A stretch of DNA of 52,314 nt from Branchiostoma floridae (lineage: Eukaryota; Chordata; Leptocardii; Amphioxiformes; Branchiostomatidae), in assembly GCF_000003815.2 (NCBI RefSeq), contig NC_049980.1:5024239-5076552 (forward strand). Direction: 5' to 3'. Below, piece by piece: positions 21,567 to 31,823 of this stretch. Within the stretch, counting starts at the first letter, position 1. The number at the start of each line of letters is the position of its first letter. Under the pieces are notes generated by a model. It was not told where the DNA came from. It did no database searches and saw nothing but the letters and a program-made list of their open reading frames with translations. The translations under genes and the position numbers were made by a program.

Positions 21567-23590
21567 GTAAGCAGAAGCGGAAGTCTTAGAGACAGTAGTA
21601 GGCGAAGACTTTCTTATGAGTCACTACGTCTTGAGTCAGAACAGTTGGTCACCAGACGGCATACACCTGCACAAATAGCCCTGCTCACAACACTTGTGAA
21701 CATCTGTGGAAGAATCTTACACTACTATAGGGTAGTCTTCTCTTTCTCTTTGCCAACGGCACGAAGTCCAGGTGAGATTTTTACGTAACTGCGTTTGAAA
21801 CTATGTCTGTGAACGGTAGAATGTTGTAATAGGAAAGGCATTGGGTGTCTTCGCACTAGCTTGTCAATTAAAATAAGAGCGTGGTTGTACAAGCCGCTAA
21901 CCCTTAGATATACTTGTCATAATCTTTTTGCAAACAGGTGAGATTCAGAGGAAGAGACCTCCAACGTACACAGGGTTTTTAGGACAAAGGCTTGTCACTG
22001 GTGTTAGTTTCTGGGTGAGTTATCTTAACATTTGCGTCAAGAATGCTCCGGGTTCTGTAGGCTTGAAGTAGTGCGGTTTTTCGCAAGCCATTCGTTCGAG
22101 GCTGTAGTACCAGGAGAAGGGTGTGAAACTGAGATTTGCCTAGAAACGTTTCGTTACCGGTGATTTGTGGGAGGTCTTGCATAGAAGCTTGGTCTTTCTT
22201 CGGCTGGACAACTTTATATAGTGCGTTGGATTCTGACCGCCATACAACTAAAATTGATATATGTGGCAGTCTGCCAGTATTTGATTCATAGTTTTGTGTG
22301 CCTAAATGGCCTAGCTATGAGACTTTGTGTTACGATTATTATCTTTTTTGTGCTCTGCTATATTTTTGCAGTTAAAACGGAACACGTTAACGGTAAAACT
22401 ACAAGGAAGCGTGGTCTTCTCAGCTAGTGTGGTCTTTTCGCAGCCCTCTAGGGGCATTGCAATGGGCGTTCTTTTTTCCAAGGGTGAAAGGTACACTGAT
22501 ACGCGATTTTTGCCCTCTAGGCAAAATCTCGATCACCAACATAGCCCATGTTGAAAATCGTGAATCAGCGCTCTCCATCCCTCTCCTAGCAAAAAAGATA
22601 ACTTCTCTTATTTGACGCACTCATAAAAGGCTGCGAAGGAGGCTATTTTCAGTAAACGATCTAGTGATACTATATGGAGGTGGGTGTATGGGTGAGGATG
22701 ATTTTTTAGCAGGTAGATTCTATGTAACTGTTTCTATGTGTGTGTTTTTTTCACGGAACATTTTGGATTTGAGGTTTGAAGCGGGGTTAGGCCTTGTGTG
22801 TGTGCGTGTGACCTTCTAAATATGAAGTTTTTTTTTTGCTACCGCCTCGTCCAGTACTAGTGAAAAATCTCGCCAAAAACATGTCTTCGATTCTTTCCCG
22901 TGAAACTGTAAGACCATTCAGTCCCTAAGCCTCCTTCGAAAATTCGAGTGGCTGACTTTTATATTTCATGGAAGAGGGGGGAGGGGCTGGTTGGCGTAGG
23001 TTCTCTACTGCCCAGAAAGGGAGTGTGCCGTGGGAGAAAGTTTGCCGAGAAGGTAGCTGGAAACGAGCCACCCCCCACCCCCTCTTCCCTTTACATGAGC
23101 TAGCCCCGCTTGAATTCTGCGAAGGCGGCTATCATCCCCTCTAGCCTCTACCCGCGGACCTGTACCTTATCTGCGGTGGACATGTTTGCCTAACCGCGGG
23201 ACTGGCGGGCGGGCGTGACGTCCTGTACCGGGACATTCTGGCACGTAGATACGATCTGTCAGTGTTTTCCTAGTCTAGTGAGAGATTTAAAGACTGCTCT
23301 GAAGGATTCCCTCCTTATCAAATGACGCGAGTTTACAGTGTTGTTACACGGATTAAAGGCCAGATCGGAGACATTGATTGGGTGGAGGGGTGCAATGAAT
23401 GTGTTTGTTTAATACACTTGATTTGAATCAGTCACTATAAGTCGGTCCTCGTAGGCATAAGCACGTTTTGTGAGTAAGAATTTCGTGGTTTATAACGTGT
23501 TGCTGATGTTGTAAAATCTTCTTTTGATTTTCTTATTTTTGAATTACATTACATTACATTATCACATATATCAACAGAGGCAATTGTATA
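21567..23590. other. Possible intron/intergenic DNA, no gene called
   Basis: No frame has recognisable domains. 22950-23260 is GC-richer than its surroundings, with G-rich and C-rich runs. Acceptor-like strings occur (for example ctatatttttgcag ending near 22371), but no exon can be supported. Confidence 0.35.
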
Positions 23591-23785
23591 TTCAATTAAT
23601 TAATTAATCACTCACTCGATCACTCACTCGCTCACTCATTCACTCACTCACTCACTCACTCACTCACTCACTCACTCACACACACACACACACATACGCA
23701 CGCACGCACGCTCACACACACACACACACATACACACATACTCACGCACACACACACACACACACACTCTCACACACACACATGG
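23591..23785. repeat. Compound microsatellite (CACT)n/(CA)n
   Basis: A TTAA-rich lead-in is followed by (CACT)n/(CTCA)n and then (CA)n with CGCACGCACG interruptions. Confidence 0.9.
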
Positions 23786-23885
23786 GGCCTGAAAAAATGC
23801 GCACTGTTTTACGAGATATTTAAGTCAGAAATTCCGTTGTAGTATCGTATCGAGCTGCTAGGGTGCCAAAAATCTAATCATTTTG

Positions 23886-24025
23886 AGCTCTGATCAAAAC
23901 CAGAGTGCCCACATATCAAAACGATCCATCCAGGCCTTTTTGAGCTGTGCAGTTCATCCAAAAACATACATACCAACCGACGCTATCAAAAACATACCCT
24001 TCATAGCAAAGGCAAAAATCCGGAA
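23886..24025 (+). repeat. Fragment of the dispersed repeat family
   Basis: Short eroded match: cccacatatcaaaacgatcc, atccaggcctttttgag, then aaaacatacccttcatagca aaggc. Confidence 0.4.
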
Positions 24026-24309
24026 TGTGTCTGTCATCGATGCGTCTTCTCTGATTGGCTGTCATTATGACAAGGTTTCTTAAATGTACTCAGGTGCTCG
24101 CCGTTGCTATGACAACAAACAATGACTGACAGTGTTTATTGTCGCATGTCCGTCACTGTCGGAAGTCTTAGCGCGGGCCGCGCCCACATTTCGTCGGTCG
24201 TGTTACAAAAATGTCCCAATGTTTGATTGAGGAGTTCTAATATAGGAGGTGCGGAAAGGCGGTCACTTTGGGAAGAACAAACTGGGTCACTCGATAGTAA
24301 ATCGTTAGG
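24026..24309. other. Spacer
   Basis: Nothing recognised; it may include the eroded outer end of the adjacent transposon. Confidence 0.3.
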
Positions 24310-24700
24310 AAGTAAAGCTAAGGGTACAACCCGCCGTACGCGCAATTTGTCCGTACCTTTTTTTTTGGGGGGGGGGGGGGGCAAGTCCGCCACGTATTTC
24401 TGAAAACGTTCAGGCTGTACATGGCAGGCGCGTCGCCCGTACTGGCACGTACGGGGGGGGGGGGGGTGAATCAGCAGCCCGATGGCACACAAAGTTTTGC
24501 CTGAACGTAAAATAATACGGCGTGCCTGCGTGCTCCAAAATCTGTCGAATTACCAACGAGTTCGTACGGAGGCGGTACTTACCACTAACGGATCCCAAAA
24601 GATTGCCCACGTTTCGGCACGTAGACAGCACGTATTTGAACGTACGGCTGGCTGTGCTCTGATCTTAATTCGTATGGCTCATGTGTTTAGTCAAACACCC
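24310..24700. mobile_element. Shorter relative of the 7146-8127 TIR transposon, with G tracts
   Basis: Shares aagctaagggtacaacccgc, cacgtatttctgaaaacgt, gcccgtactggcacgtacg and cccaaaagattgcccacgtt with the 7146-8127 element, in the same order. It carries poly-G runs of 15 (24367-24381) and 14 (24453-24466) that the other copy lacks. Outer CAGGGG ends and a target duplication were not found, so the copy is probably truncated. Confidence 0.65.
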
Positions 24701-25325
24701 CTACTTTTCTTGCTAAAGTATGATTGAGGCTTACGCTTGAAGCTCCTTCATACAAGGGACCGTCAGTTTTACGCCACCATCCGAAATGACGAATGCAATC
24801 CCTTATAACATGTTAGAGCTGGGTATTAAATAACACTATATCCCATTAGATATCAAATGGACCTATGTAGCCATTAGATATTAAGAAAATGGCCAGGACA
24901 ATACACAGTGGTACATATAGGGTACTTCACTTTTAACACATGAAGTGAGATTGTCCTCGAAGTGCTTTCCAACAAACACTCGTAAATCATCAATGGCGTC
25001 AGCTATTGTATCGTTATTTGATTGACCACATCAACATTTTGGCATTCATCGAAAATACTGCAGATTAACACACACAATCACCGAATAATCCTGTCTAAAC
25101 CTTTTGGATCAATTATTGGATTATGACGAGCCTGTGGATTTCACGTCTGGGGTGATGTTCAAAAGTGGAACACGTTTTGGTCTGGTCACGTGTAAACAAA
25201 AGATCGCAATCGTGTCGTCTCGACATCCGGATTACGGTATTACTCATAACAAACACGCTAACATCGTTAAACACTTCAAGTTAGATCACTCTAAAGCTGT
25301 GCTTTTGTTGTTTTCATTCACAAAA
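24701..25325. other. Upstream region of the second paralogue
   Basis: No gene called. The 81-codon frame at 25104-25349 runs into the acceptor-like site and has no recognisable domain. If the upstream splice is real, part of this stretch is intron. Confidence 0.35.
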
Positions 25326-25437
25326 TCACCTTTCTGTCATTCCAGGTAACTGAACGCTGCTTTGACAACGGAAGAGATCGTGTAATTCTATTCCCGGATT
25401 TTCTTGAGAGAGATGTAACTCGAAACTACTACGTGAA
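25326..25437 (+). promoter_or_regulatory. Putative 3' splice site and 5' UTR exon of the 25438 gene
   Basis: The tract tcacctttctgtcattccag ends at 25345, 92 bases before the ATG. The leader then contains gacaacggaagag, close to gacaactgaagag in the matching place upstream of the 1207 gene. Confidence 0.4.
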
Positions 25438-26313
25438 ATGGCTGAACGTGGAAGAGTAGAGACATTTCTAGTCGTCGTTCTTTGCTTTGCCGCCATTTTT
25501 GTCGAACCGTCAGATTCCCGTCATGTTGGTTCGTGTGTCGGTTGCCACGGCGACAAACGACACGACGGTGACAACCTGTCCGCCCTGTCGAGATTCTGGA
25601 CGAAGGTACAAGCAGCGATGATCGACACAGAGAAGCAGCTCGGAATGGAGAGGAAAACTACCGCCGAGGCCTCTTCTGTAAACGATGTCACCGGATCGCA
25701 GCAAAGCCGTTTCGCCGCTGACAAAGGAGCAAACACACAGCAGCCACTCGCGAACGATTCGCCGCGCTCGCCTGACGGTATCATCGCAAATCTAACAACC
25801 AGAATCGCGGCATTGGAGAAAACAATGGCTGACGCCGTTTCTGAGGGAGAGAGGTTGGAATCAGAAGTGACAGAGCTGAGTTTTGTTACCGAGGAAGGGC
25901 GAGAGCCACCCCTGCCAAGACATCTTCGCAGACGCGTGGAACATCTTGAAGAAAATATCGGCGTGATCGAGATGAAGTTGGAAGACGAAAAAGACAAGGT
26001 GAGGCGGTACGAAGAAGAGTTGGCTCTTGTCATCGGGAAGCAGACAAGTCTTGAAGAACAACTTCAACATCTTGAAAGTCTCATCGCGTTCCGAACTCTC
26101 GTTCCCCGGAGAGAAGGCAACCAGAGGCACAAGAAGAGTTCTCGCTCCCATGATTCCTTGTGGTCTCCATCCGGGCATCGCGGAGATGTTTCCCAGGGTG
26201 CCGTGCGCGACGAGAAGTTGACCTTGGGGGAAGATTCGGCCGACTTGGAGGATTTCTATGACTACGATGAGTACGATTATGATTTAACCCACGAGGCAAG
26301 AGAGCAAAGATAA
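25438..26313 (+). CDS. Secreted coiled-coil protein with Asp/Tyr-rich tail (paralogue 2)
   Basis: 291 residues in one open exon; family not recognised. A signal peptide (core FLVVVLCFAAIFV, residues 10-22) is followed by Cys33 and Cys36 and an FWTKVQAAMIDTEKQLG segment (53-69). A Ser/Thr/Gln-rich linker follows, then a possible glycosylation site at N118. Two coiled-coil stretches (about 114-147 and 163-216) include the KV-x-RYEEELA motif shared with the 1207 protein. A basic linker (224-237) leads to EDFYDYDEYDYD (271-282), a probable tyrosine-sulfation cluster, and the tail ends REQR. Compared with paralogue 1 it lacks the acidic and His-rich insert and has a longer linker before the first coil. 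The ATG has a good context (gaaATGg). Likely secreted; role unknown. Confidence 0.82.
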   Translation: MAERGRVETFLVVVLCFAAIFVEPSDSRHVGSCVGCHGDKRHDGDNLSALSRFWTKVQAAMIDTEKQLGMERKTTAEASSVNDVTGSQQSRFAADKGANTQQPLANDSPRSPDGIIANLTTRIAALEKTMADAVSEGERLESEVTELSFVTEEGREPPLPRHLRRRVEHLEENIGVIEMKLEDEKDKVRRYEEELALVIGKQTSLEEQLQHLESLIAFRTLVPRREGNQRHKKSSRSHDSLWSPSGHRGDVSQGAVRDEKLTLGEDSADLEDFYDYDEYDYDLTHEAREQR

Positions 26314-26336
26314 CCGTCACACAGACTGAAGATAAG

Positions 26337-26342
26337 AATAAA
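26337..26342 (+). terminator. AATAAA polyadenylation signal
   Basis: The hexamer lies 23 bases after the stop codon of the second paralogue and would give a very short 3' UTR. Confidence 0.5.
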
Positions 26343-26550
26343 TTTCATGACCATATTATTTGTCATAACAAAATATATCATCATATTGTGATTACAAGTC
26401 CTCAAAGCTCAACCAGACTTTTGGCATTGTCGTGAAGTTTTTCTTAAGTCTCTTTTGTTGAATGTTCATTCAATCATATTCAAAGAGAAAAGTTATCGTT
26501 TTAATAATCATATACCATTTGCCATAAACAGATGTATTACTACATTGTAT

Positions 26551-28690
26551 TTCTGTATCTGTATCTGTATCTATATAGCCGGTATAACCGCCCTTCGGCG
26601 TAACACACCAGCTTCGCAGGCACGCGGCGCGGCAGCAGCTGGTTATATTACACTGAACGACTCATCACACCTAACTTTTGCACATCTATGTGCAAGTGTT
26701 CTCTGAAACTATCCAGAGAAGACGCCCCTACTGTGCTTGGTGATAACATATTCCACTCTACAATAGTTCTGGGGAAATAGGAATTTTTGAACACATCAAT
26801 CCTAGGTTGGTAACTCTGATACTTGAAAGCATGACTGTTTCTAGTTCGTTTTTGAGCTGGTGTTAGATACTTATCAGTCGGTACGTCCACCAGTTTATTG
26901 GTCATTTTGTACATCATACAAAGTCTGGACATTTTCCTCCTGTCTTCAAGTGATGTCCACTGCAGATCTGTTTTCATTTTGGTAACACTAGCATCTCTGC
27001 TGTAGTTGTTTGTACAGAATCTGGCAGCTTGGTTCTGTACCCTTTCCAGTTTATCTTTGTCTTTCTTTGTATACGGATCCCATACTGTTGCAGCATATTC
27101 AAGATTTGGTCTTACCAGTGACGTGTATGCAAGTGATTTTACCCTGGCTGGGCATGCCCACAAGTTGCGTTTGATTACTCCCAGTGTCTGTTTAGCCTTG
27201 GTTGTTATTTTGTTAACATGGACACCCCACTTCAGTCCAGTTGTTAATGTAACACCGAGGTATGGGTGGGTTTTTGTGGTTGCTAATGTCTGACCACAGA
27301 ACTGGTAGGGGGATACATTTGGGGTTCGTTTGTTTGTTATGTGCATGATATAACATTTATCCGGATTGAACTGCATAAGCCATTTCCTTTGCCACTCTTC
27401 CAGGGTGTTCAGATCTTTCTGAAGAAGTAGTGAATCTTCCTTTGTAGAGAGCTCTACATATAACAGGCAGTCATCTGCGAACAACCTCACACTTGAATCG
27501 AGCTGGTCTGGCAAGTCGTTTATGTACAAGAGGAAGAGCAATGGTCCCAGGACAGTTCCTTGCGGAACTCCAGACGCTACTTTAACTGGAGTTGAGGCCT
27601 TCCCTTCTACCACTACAGTTTGCTCTCTGTTCGTTAGGAAAGCCTTTAACCAATTAAGTGTGGTACCTTGAATTCCATAATGCTCTAGTTTTGATATCAG
27701 TCTGCTATGTGGGACTTTGTCAAAGGCTTTAGTAAAATCAAGAATTGCTAGATCCACTTGTCTTTTGTTGTTCAGTGCCCCAGCTATGTCGTGTACTGTT
27801 AAAATAAGCTGTGTTTCTGTGGATCGCTTTGCTCTGAAACCATGCTGGTAGTCCGTTAGTACATTGTGGCCTTCTAAGTGTTTCATTATATGGCTATGGA
27901 TAATGTGTTCAAGTAGTTTACAGGAAATACAGGTAAGTGAAACTGGTCTGTAGTTACTAGGGACCGCTCTATCTCCCTTTTTGAAAATGGCGCATACATT
28001 TGCATCTCTCCAGTCTTTAGGAATCTCTCCTGTGTCAAGCGATTGTTGGAAAATGTTAGTTAAAACAGGTGCGATTTCACTGGCTGTCATTTTGAGGAAC
28101 CAAGGAGGTATTTGGTCTGGCCCGGATGCTTTGGATGGATTAAGGCCTTGCAGCATTTTCTCTACACCATAAATAGAAATTTCTATTTGTTCCATAGGAG
28201 GGGTGCAGGGGTGCCCAAGAGATGGCATGTCTGTGGTGTCTTCTTCTGTGAATACACTTTTAAACTGTGAACTGAGTGCCTCTGCTTTTTTCTCACTGTC
28301 ACTAATAATGGTGCTCCCCACCTTTAGAGTGGCTACCCCGACAAGGTCTCTCCTCAGGCCTTTTATGTATGACCAGAATGTTTTAGGTTTGTCAGTTATA
28401 GCTTCTCCCAGTATGTTTGCCACGTACTTTGAGTGTGCTGCTCTTATGCTTTTCTGAACTCCTTTTTTTACTTTCTTGTATTTATTCCAGTCTTCCTCTT
28501 GTCCTGTTCTCTTAGCTTTATTGTAAAGACGCTGTTTCTTCCGACAGTGCCTTCTTAAGTTGCTGTTAAACCAGGGCAGGTTGTATCTGCTTGATGTCAT
28601 TTTACTAGGAATATGTTTGTTCATTGTGTGCTTCATTTTGCCTTTGAAGTCATCCCATTTCTGTGTCACCGACATGTCTTTTGTTCTCAT
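26551..28690 (-). mobile_element. 5'-truncated CR1/Jockey-group LINE
   Basis: Minus-strand element containing the 680-codon RT frame, then a GC-rich 3' UTR of about 90 bases and a short-repeat tail of (GATACA)n form at 26551-26570. CR1-group LINEs typically end in a short tandem repeat rather than poly-A. The endonuclease and ORF1 are missing, and an in-frame stop lies just upstream of the first Met, so insertion was 5'-truncated. Its 3' end lies about 200 bp beyond the polyadenylation signal of the 25438 gene, tail to tail with it. Confidence 0.8.
26648..28690 (-). CDS. LINE reverse transcriptase (endonuclease missing)
   Basis: 680 residues without internal stops. Residues 40-95 match the linker between endonuclease and RT (WF-SNLRR-x5-QRLYNKAK). 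RT motifs follow in order: SKASGPDQIP (186-195), FKKGD ... NYRPVSLT (236-253), LDFTKAFDKV with the first catalytic Asp at 318, SGVPQGTVLGPLLF (373-386), and LFADDCLLY with the catalytic pair D406-D407. After these come the thumb and a C-terminal domain (for example SLVRPNLEYAATVWDP). All catalytic residues are present, so RT activity is possible, but without the endonuclease the copy is probably not autonomous. The clade (CR1/Crack-like) is judged by eye. Confidence 0.9.
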   Translation of the reverse strand: MRTKDMSVTQKWDDFKGKMKHTMNKHIPSKMTSSRYNLPWFNSNLRRHCRKKQRLYNKAKRTGQEEDWNKYKKVKKGVQKSIRAAHSKYVANILGEAITDKPKTFWSYIKGLRRDLVGVATLKVGSTIISDSEKKAEALSSQFKSVFTEEDTTDMPSLGHPCTPPMEQIEISIYGVEKMLQGLNPSKASGPDQIPPWFLKMTASEIAPVLTNIFQQSLDTGEIPKDWRDANVCAIFKKGDRAVPSNYRPVSLTCISCKLLEHIIHSHIMKHLEGHNVLTDYQHGFRAKRSTETQLILTVHDIAGALNNKRQVDLAILDFTKAFDKVPHSRLISKLEHYGIQGTTLNWLKAFLTNREQTVVVEGKASTPVKVASGVPQGTVLGPLLFLLYINDLPDQLDSSVRLFADDCLLYVELSTKEDSLLLQKDLNTLEEWQRKWLMQFNPDKCYIMHITNKRTPNVSPYQFCGQTLATTKTHPYLGVTLTTGLKWGVHVNKITTKAKQTLGVIKRNLWACPARVKSLAYTSLVRPNLEYAATVWDPYTKKDKDKLERVQNQAARFCTNNYSRDASVTKMKTDLQWTSLEDRRKMSRLCMMYKMTNKLVDVPTDKYLTPAQKRTRNSHAFKYQSYQPRIDVFKNSYFPRTIVEWNMLSPSTVGASSLDSFREHLHIDVQKLGVMSRSV

Positions 28691-29146
28691 GTTAAAGTGA
28701 TAGTGGTTTTATTTACCGTATACGTACGAAAAAAAGCGTGTGGCTTAAACGTCTAAACTATATGGAAGTTTGATTTTACGAAATGGAATATATTATTTTG
28801 CTGACTGCAATTCAATCATATTTTAAGAAGATTAATTATCGCTTGAAAAATATGATATTATGTAATCTGCAATTTTCAGTAAAATTAAATCTCATATACA
28901 AATTGTTTTGGTTCGAACTGTTGTTACAAGTGTTTACGTTAAAGAACACCATGTGAGCCAAACAGGGACAAAGGCTATGTACACTTCGATTAAGACTATT
29001 TACATAACATGTTCGCTCGCCATCAGGGGGTGAGCACTTAGAGGGTAAAATGTGGTATCTTTGATTTGTAGTGTTTGTATAATATGACAGCGTGTTGTGA
29101 TTTTAGTAGAAGGCGAAGACTTAATTTACATTTTGTGCATTGTTCT
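28691..29146. other. Gene-free stretch
   Basis: AT-rich; nothing recognised. Confidence 0.4.
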
Positions 29147-29300
29147 TACTCCCCAAGCAGAGGTTGGTGGGAAAAATCGTGACCTTTTCCTTTCATAATC
29201 TTTTTTTCGACTGGCCTTCCCACCAACGTTGGTGGTCAAAAAAAAAAGTTATGAAAGGAAAAGGTAACGATTTTTCCCACCAACCTCTGCTTGGAGAGTA
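29147..29300. mobile_element. Hairpin MITE
   Basis: Long inverted arms beginning TACTCCCCAAGCAGAGG and TTGGTGGGAAAAATCGT run almost to the centre. The middle holds the perfect palindrome CCACCAACGTTGGTGG (29220-29235). Few mismatches, so probably young. Confidence 0.75.
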
Positions 29301-29329
29301 CATTGTTCTGACCAGTCCGTGTAACCAAA

Positions 29330-29552
29330 TAACACTAGTTCACCTTTATCCAAGGGGTAACCTATATCCGTTGTTGAAAAAGAAAACGTCTTTGGGGATA
29401 TCAAGTCGACTAGTGGTTTCAAACTGCATTATTTTGAAAGAGAGACAATTTCTAACTACCGCCCATCGCTTTTACATCCCTAAATACTCTGTGTTCTTTT
29501 TTACAAACAACGGATATAGGTTACCCCGCGGATAAAGGTGAACTAACGTTAC
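29330..29552. mobile_element. TIR MITE, family shared with 15486-15603
   Basis: Ends match as inverted repeats through TAGTTCACCTTTATCC, then GGGGTAACCTATATCCGTTG, with few mismatches. No coding sequence inside. Confidence 0.75.
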
Positions 29553-30171
29553 CAGCTTATATAGCTTCATTCGCAAATGAGCCCGCAAAATTTGCACAAA
29601 TTTCCCATCGCCAATTGGCGCTTTTAAGTCAGTGTTTCAACACTAATGTGAACTTGTGTTGCAAAATTGTTAAGAATTTTGATTCATAACAGTAATAAAG
29701 TTAACGAATCGTACGCCGTGTAATTAAAAGAAACCAGTCAAATGTATCAAATTCCCCATAGCTGCACTTATATAAGGTTTATATCAACAACTGTCTAACT
29801 CTATGTACGTTTAAATGTTTGGTGATTTTATCGTTGTTTGTATCCACTTCGTAATGGGTTTTCCTATTTGCATTAATGCATGTGTGTTTACTTTGAAAAT
29901 ACCTCAAGAGGTTTGAAAGGATTGTGTTTGTATGTATATTCTGATTAAAATATTTGTACAACTTGTTATCAAACATCTGTTCCTTCGTCGTCTACATATT
30001 CTTTACTTGTCCTGTTTGCGTCGTTGTTTGATCGAAGTTTCCAAAATGAAGTAAATTCTGAGATAAGTTAAATGTCACTGCACCAAGGACGTTCTACTGA
30101 ACTCTTACTATAGGTAGTGAGTGTGTGCATGTCCAATTGTTTACAATATATGCATAGCCTACATGCATACC
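29553..30171. other. Gene-free stretch
   Basis: AT-rich; nothing recognised. Confidence 0.4.
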
Positions 30172-30306
30172 GACTACTGTTTAAGTTCGCGGCAACACCA
30201 TAGACTGCAGTCTTATACCATAAAAGAAAAATGTTCGCGGTGGTTTTAAGTTCGCTGTGAAAACCGCGAACATTAATCCACCGCGAACATTTCTACATTT
30301 ACAGTA
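30172..30306. mobile_element. MITE built from TTCGCGGT repeats
   Basis: Contains atgttcgcggtggttttaag followed by its inverted form (aaaaccgcgaacatt and ccaccgcgaacatttc). An eroded outer pair (tactgtttaagttcgcgg / complement of tactgtaaatgtag) bounds it. Confidence 0.55.
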
Positions 30307-30359
30307 TCATGGACATTCGTCGTTCCTTTGTCCAGTTATCATCCTTGAAATATAGCAAC

Positions 30360-30780
30360 AAAGCTGCCCCTGCAGTTCAAGAGCAAGCTACTGGGGGACC
30401 AAACCTATACCACTTAATTTTACATCAAAATTTATCTGCCAAAAACAACAACAACCCCCTAAAACCTTGACCTTTGTCTTTTGAACGCCTACCCACGTAC
30501 CAAATATTATTAACTAGAGGCTCTAAAGTTATGCTGACCACAAATATGCGGGAAAAGGGACAGACAGACACACCCAAAACTATACCCCAATTTTTTAAGG
30601 AGGTAAAAAAAGACCATAGAATGTTCAGGACAAGATTCAAAGTTCTGCATGCAATACCAATGTGACACATCAGAGGGCCGACAATCGACCTTGACCTTTG
30701 TCTTCCCAACGCATATTTGCATATCCCAATCCCTTTAATCCACATACCAAAAATAGCAAGAAACCAAAGTCCAAAATCCA
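30360..30780 (+). repeat. Dispersed repeat family copy
   Basis: Carries ctgcagttcaagagcaagct, cttgacctttgtcttttg, ctacccacgtaccaaatatt, agttatgctgacc and a GACAGACACAC tail. A second partial unit follows (cgaccttgacctttgtcttc). Confidence 0.6.
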
Positions 30781-30984
30781 AAGGTTAAGAATGTATCATT
30801 CCATATACCATACACTGAATTGTGCATTAGGTCATTAGTTCCAAAAGAATGTCATTCATATAATAGTAACGTTATCAACATGGCCTTATACATGAAAACG
30901 TTACTGGCAAGAGTTCGGAGACCCCATATCTCCATGAAATAGTCTGATTGTGTAAATGACTTCCACATTTGAATTTCCCTTGTT
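30781..30984. other. Spacer between repeat copies
   Basis: Nothing recognised. Confidence 0.35.
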
Positions 30985-31370
30985 CAGTTATCCTTTTTAG
31001 ATGATTTTGACAAAAACGCCCTTGCAATTCCAGATCACCATGCTAGAAGACCCAAACATACACCACGTAGTCCTTACGTCACAAGCTATCTGCCAGCAAA
31101 AAATCAAGACCATAGCACATCCAGATGAAAAAATACAAAACGGAATTTCTCCTGCAGTACAGAGGTCACATGCTAAAGGGCCCAAAACTAATCTAAATCT
31201 TCGTCTTCCTAACACCTACCCACATACCAAATATTATCGTAATCCATCTAGATGTTCTCGAGTTATGCTGACTACAAATATCCGGATAGAAACAAACAGA
31301 CACACAGACAGACAGACACACCCAAAACTATATCTCCGTTTTCATGGAAATAAAAATCCCCAATTAGGAA
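30985..31370 (+). repeat. Dispersed repeat family copy
   Basis: Same landmarks as 30360-30780 and 16540-17598: aaaatcaagaccatagcaca, ctgcagtacagaggtcac, ctacccacataccaaatatt, tctcgagttatgctgac and a CAGACAGACAGACACAC tail. Confidence 0.65.
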
Positions 31371-31400
31371 TGTTTAATGTAAGCCAGTATCAAAGCCGGC

Positions 31401-31823
31401 TCAGACGGATAAACAGAAATCTTTATTGACACGATAGCGACTTTCGTAAGGTCTATAACAACAACTTGCAGTACAACTAAACAGACATATATGGATTTCT
31501 ACAGGTACGAATACATCATCATATTGGGTCTGGCATGTCATTGGTTCTACGGTATAAGCATTCGTGGATATGTATTTGCCTACTTGCACACAGTGAGGGT
31601 TATTGCCTCTCAGAATGTAGTTGAATTTATTTAAATTTATCGAACAGAGAGTTGCAAATTCTTTAGAGCAAGCGGGAAGTAATGTGAACAGCTTTGTGCG
31701 TTTATCATTATATCGTGAACAATCCATAACGAAGTGACGTTCGTCTTCGATCTCATTTGGGCAGAATGGACAAATGGGATTGAAGACGATAACATGACAG
31801 GGCAGCTCGCTACTTTACAGCCG
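31401..31823 (-). pseudogene. LINE 3' fragment (C-terminal zinc-finger domain)
   Basis: The minus-strand frame reads NPICPFCPNEIEDERHFVMD, then CSRYNDKRTKLF and later NYILRGN ... VGKYI. That matches the Cys-x2-Cys ... His-x4-Cys domain and hydrophobic tail at the end of many RT-bearing LINE proteins. The frame stops at 31401. An in-frame stop near 31823 shows the upstream RT is lost. It is a different LINE from the one at 26551, whose C-terminus is unlike this. Confidence 0.7.

Noticed and set aside
21450-21788. 112-codon plus-strand frame
   Set aside because: Crosses a strong splice-donor-like site at 21566 and has no recognisable domain.
22221-22427. Small hydrophobic membrane-protein-like frame
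   Set aside because: Short, AT-rich, no ATG context or homology support; hydrophobicity follows from T-rich sequence.
25521-26033. 170-codon minus-strand frame
   Set aside because: Shadow of the plus-strand paralogue at 25438-26313, which has the signal peptide and homology.
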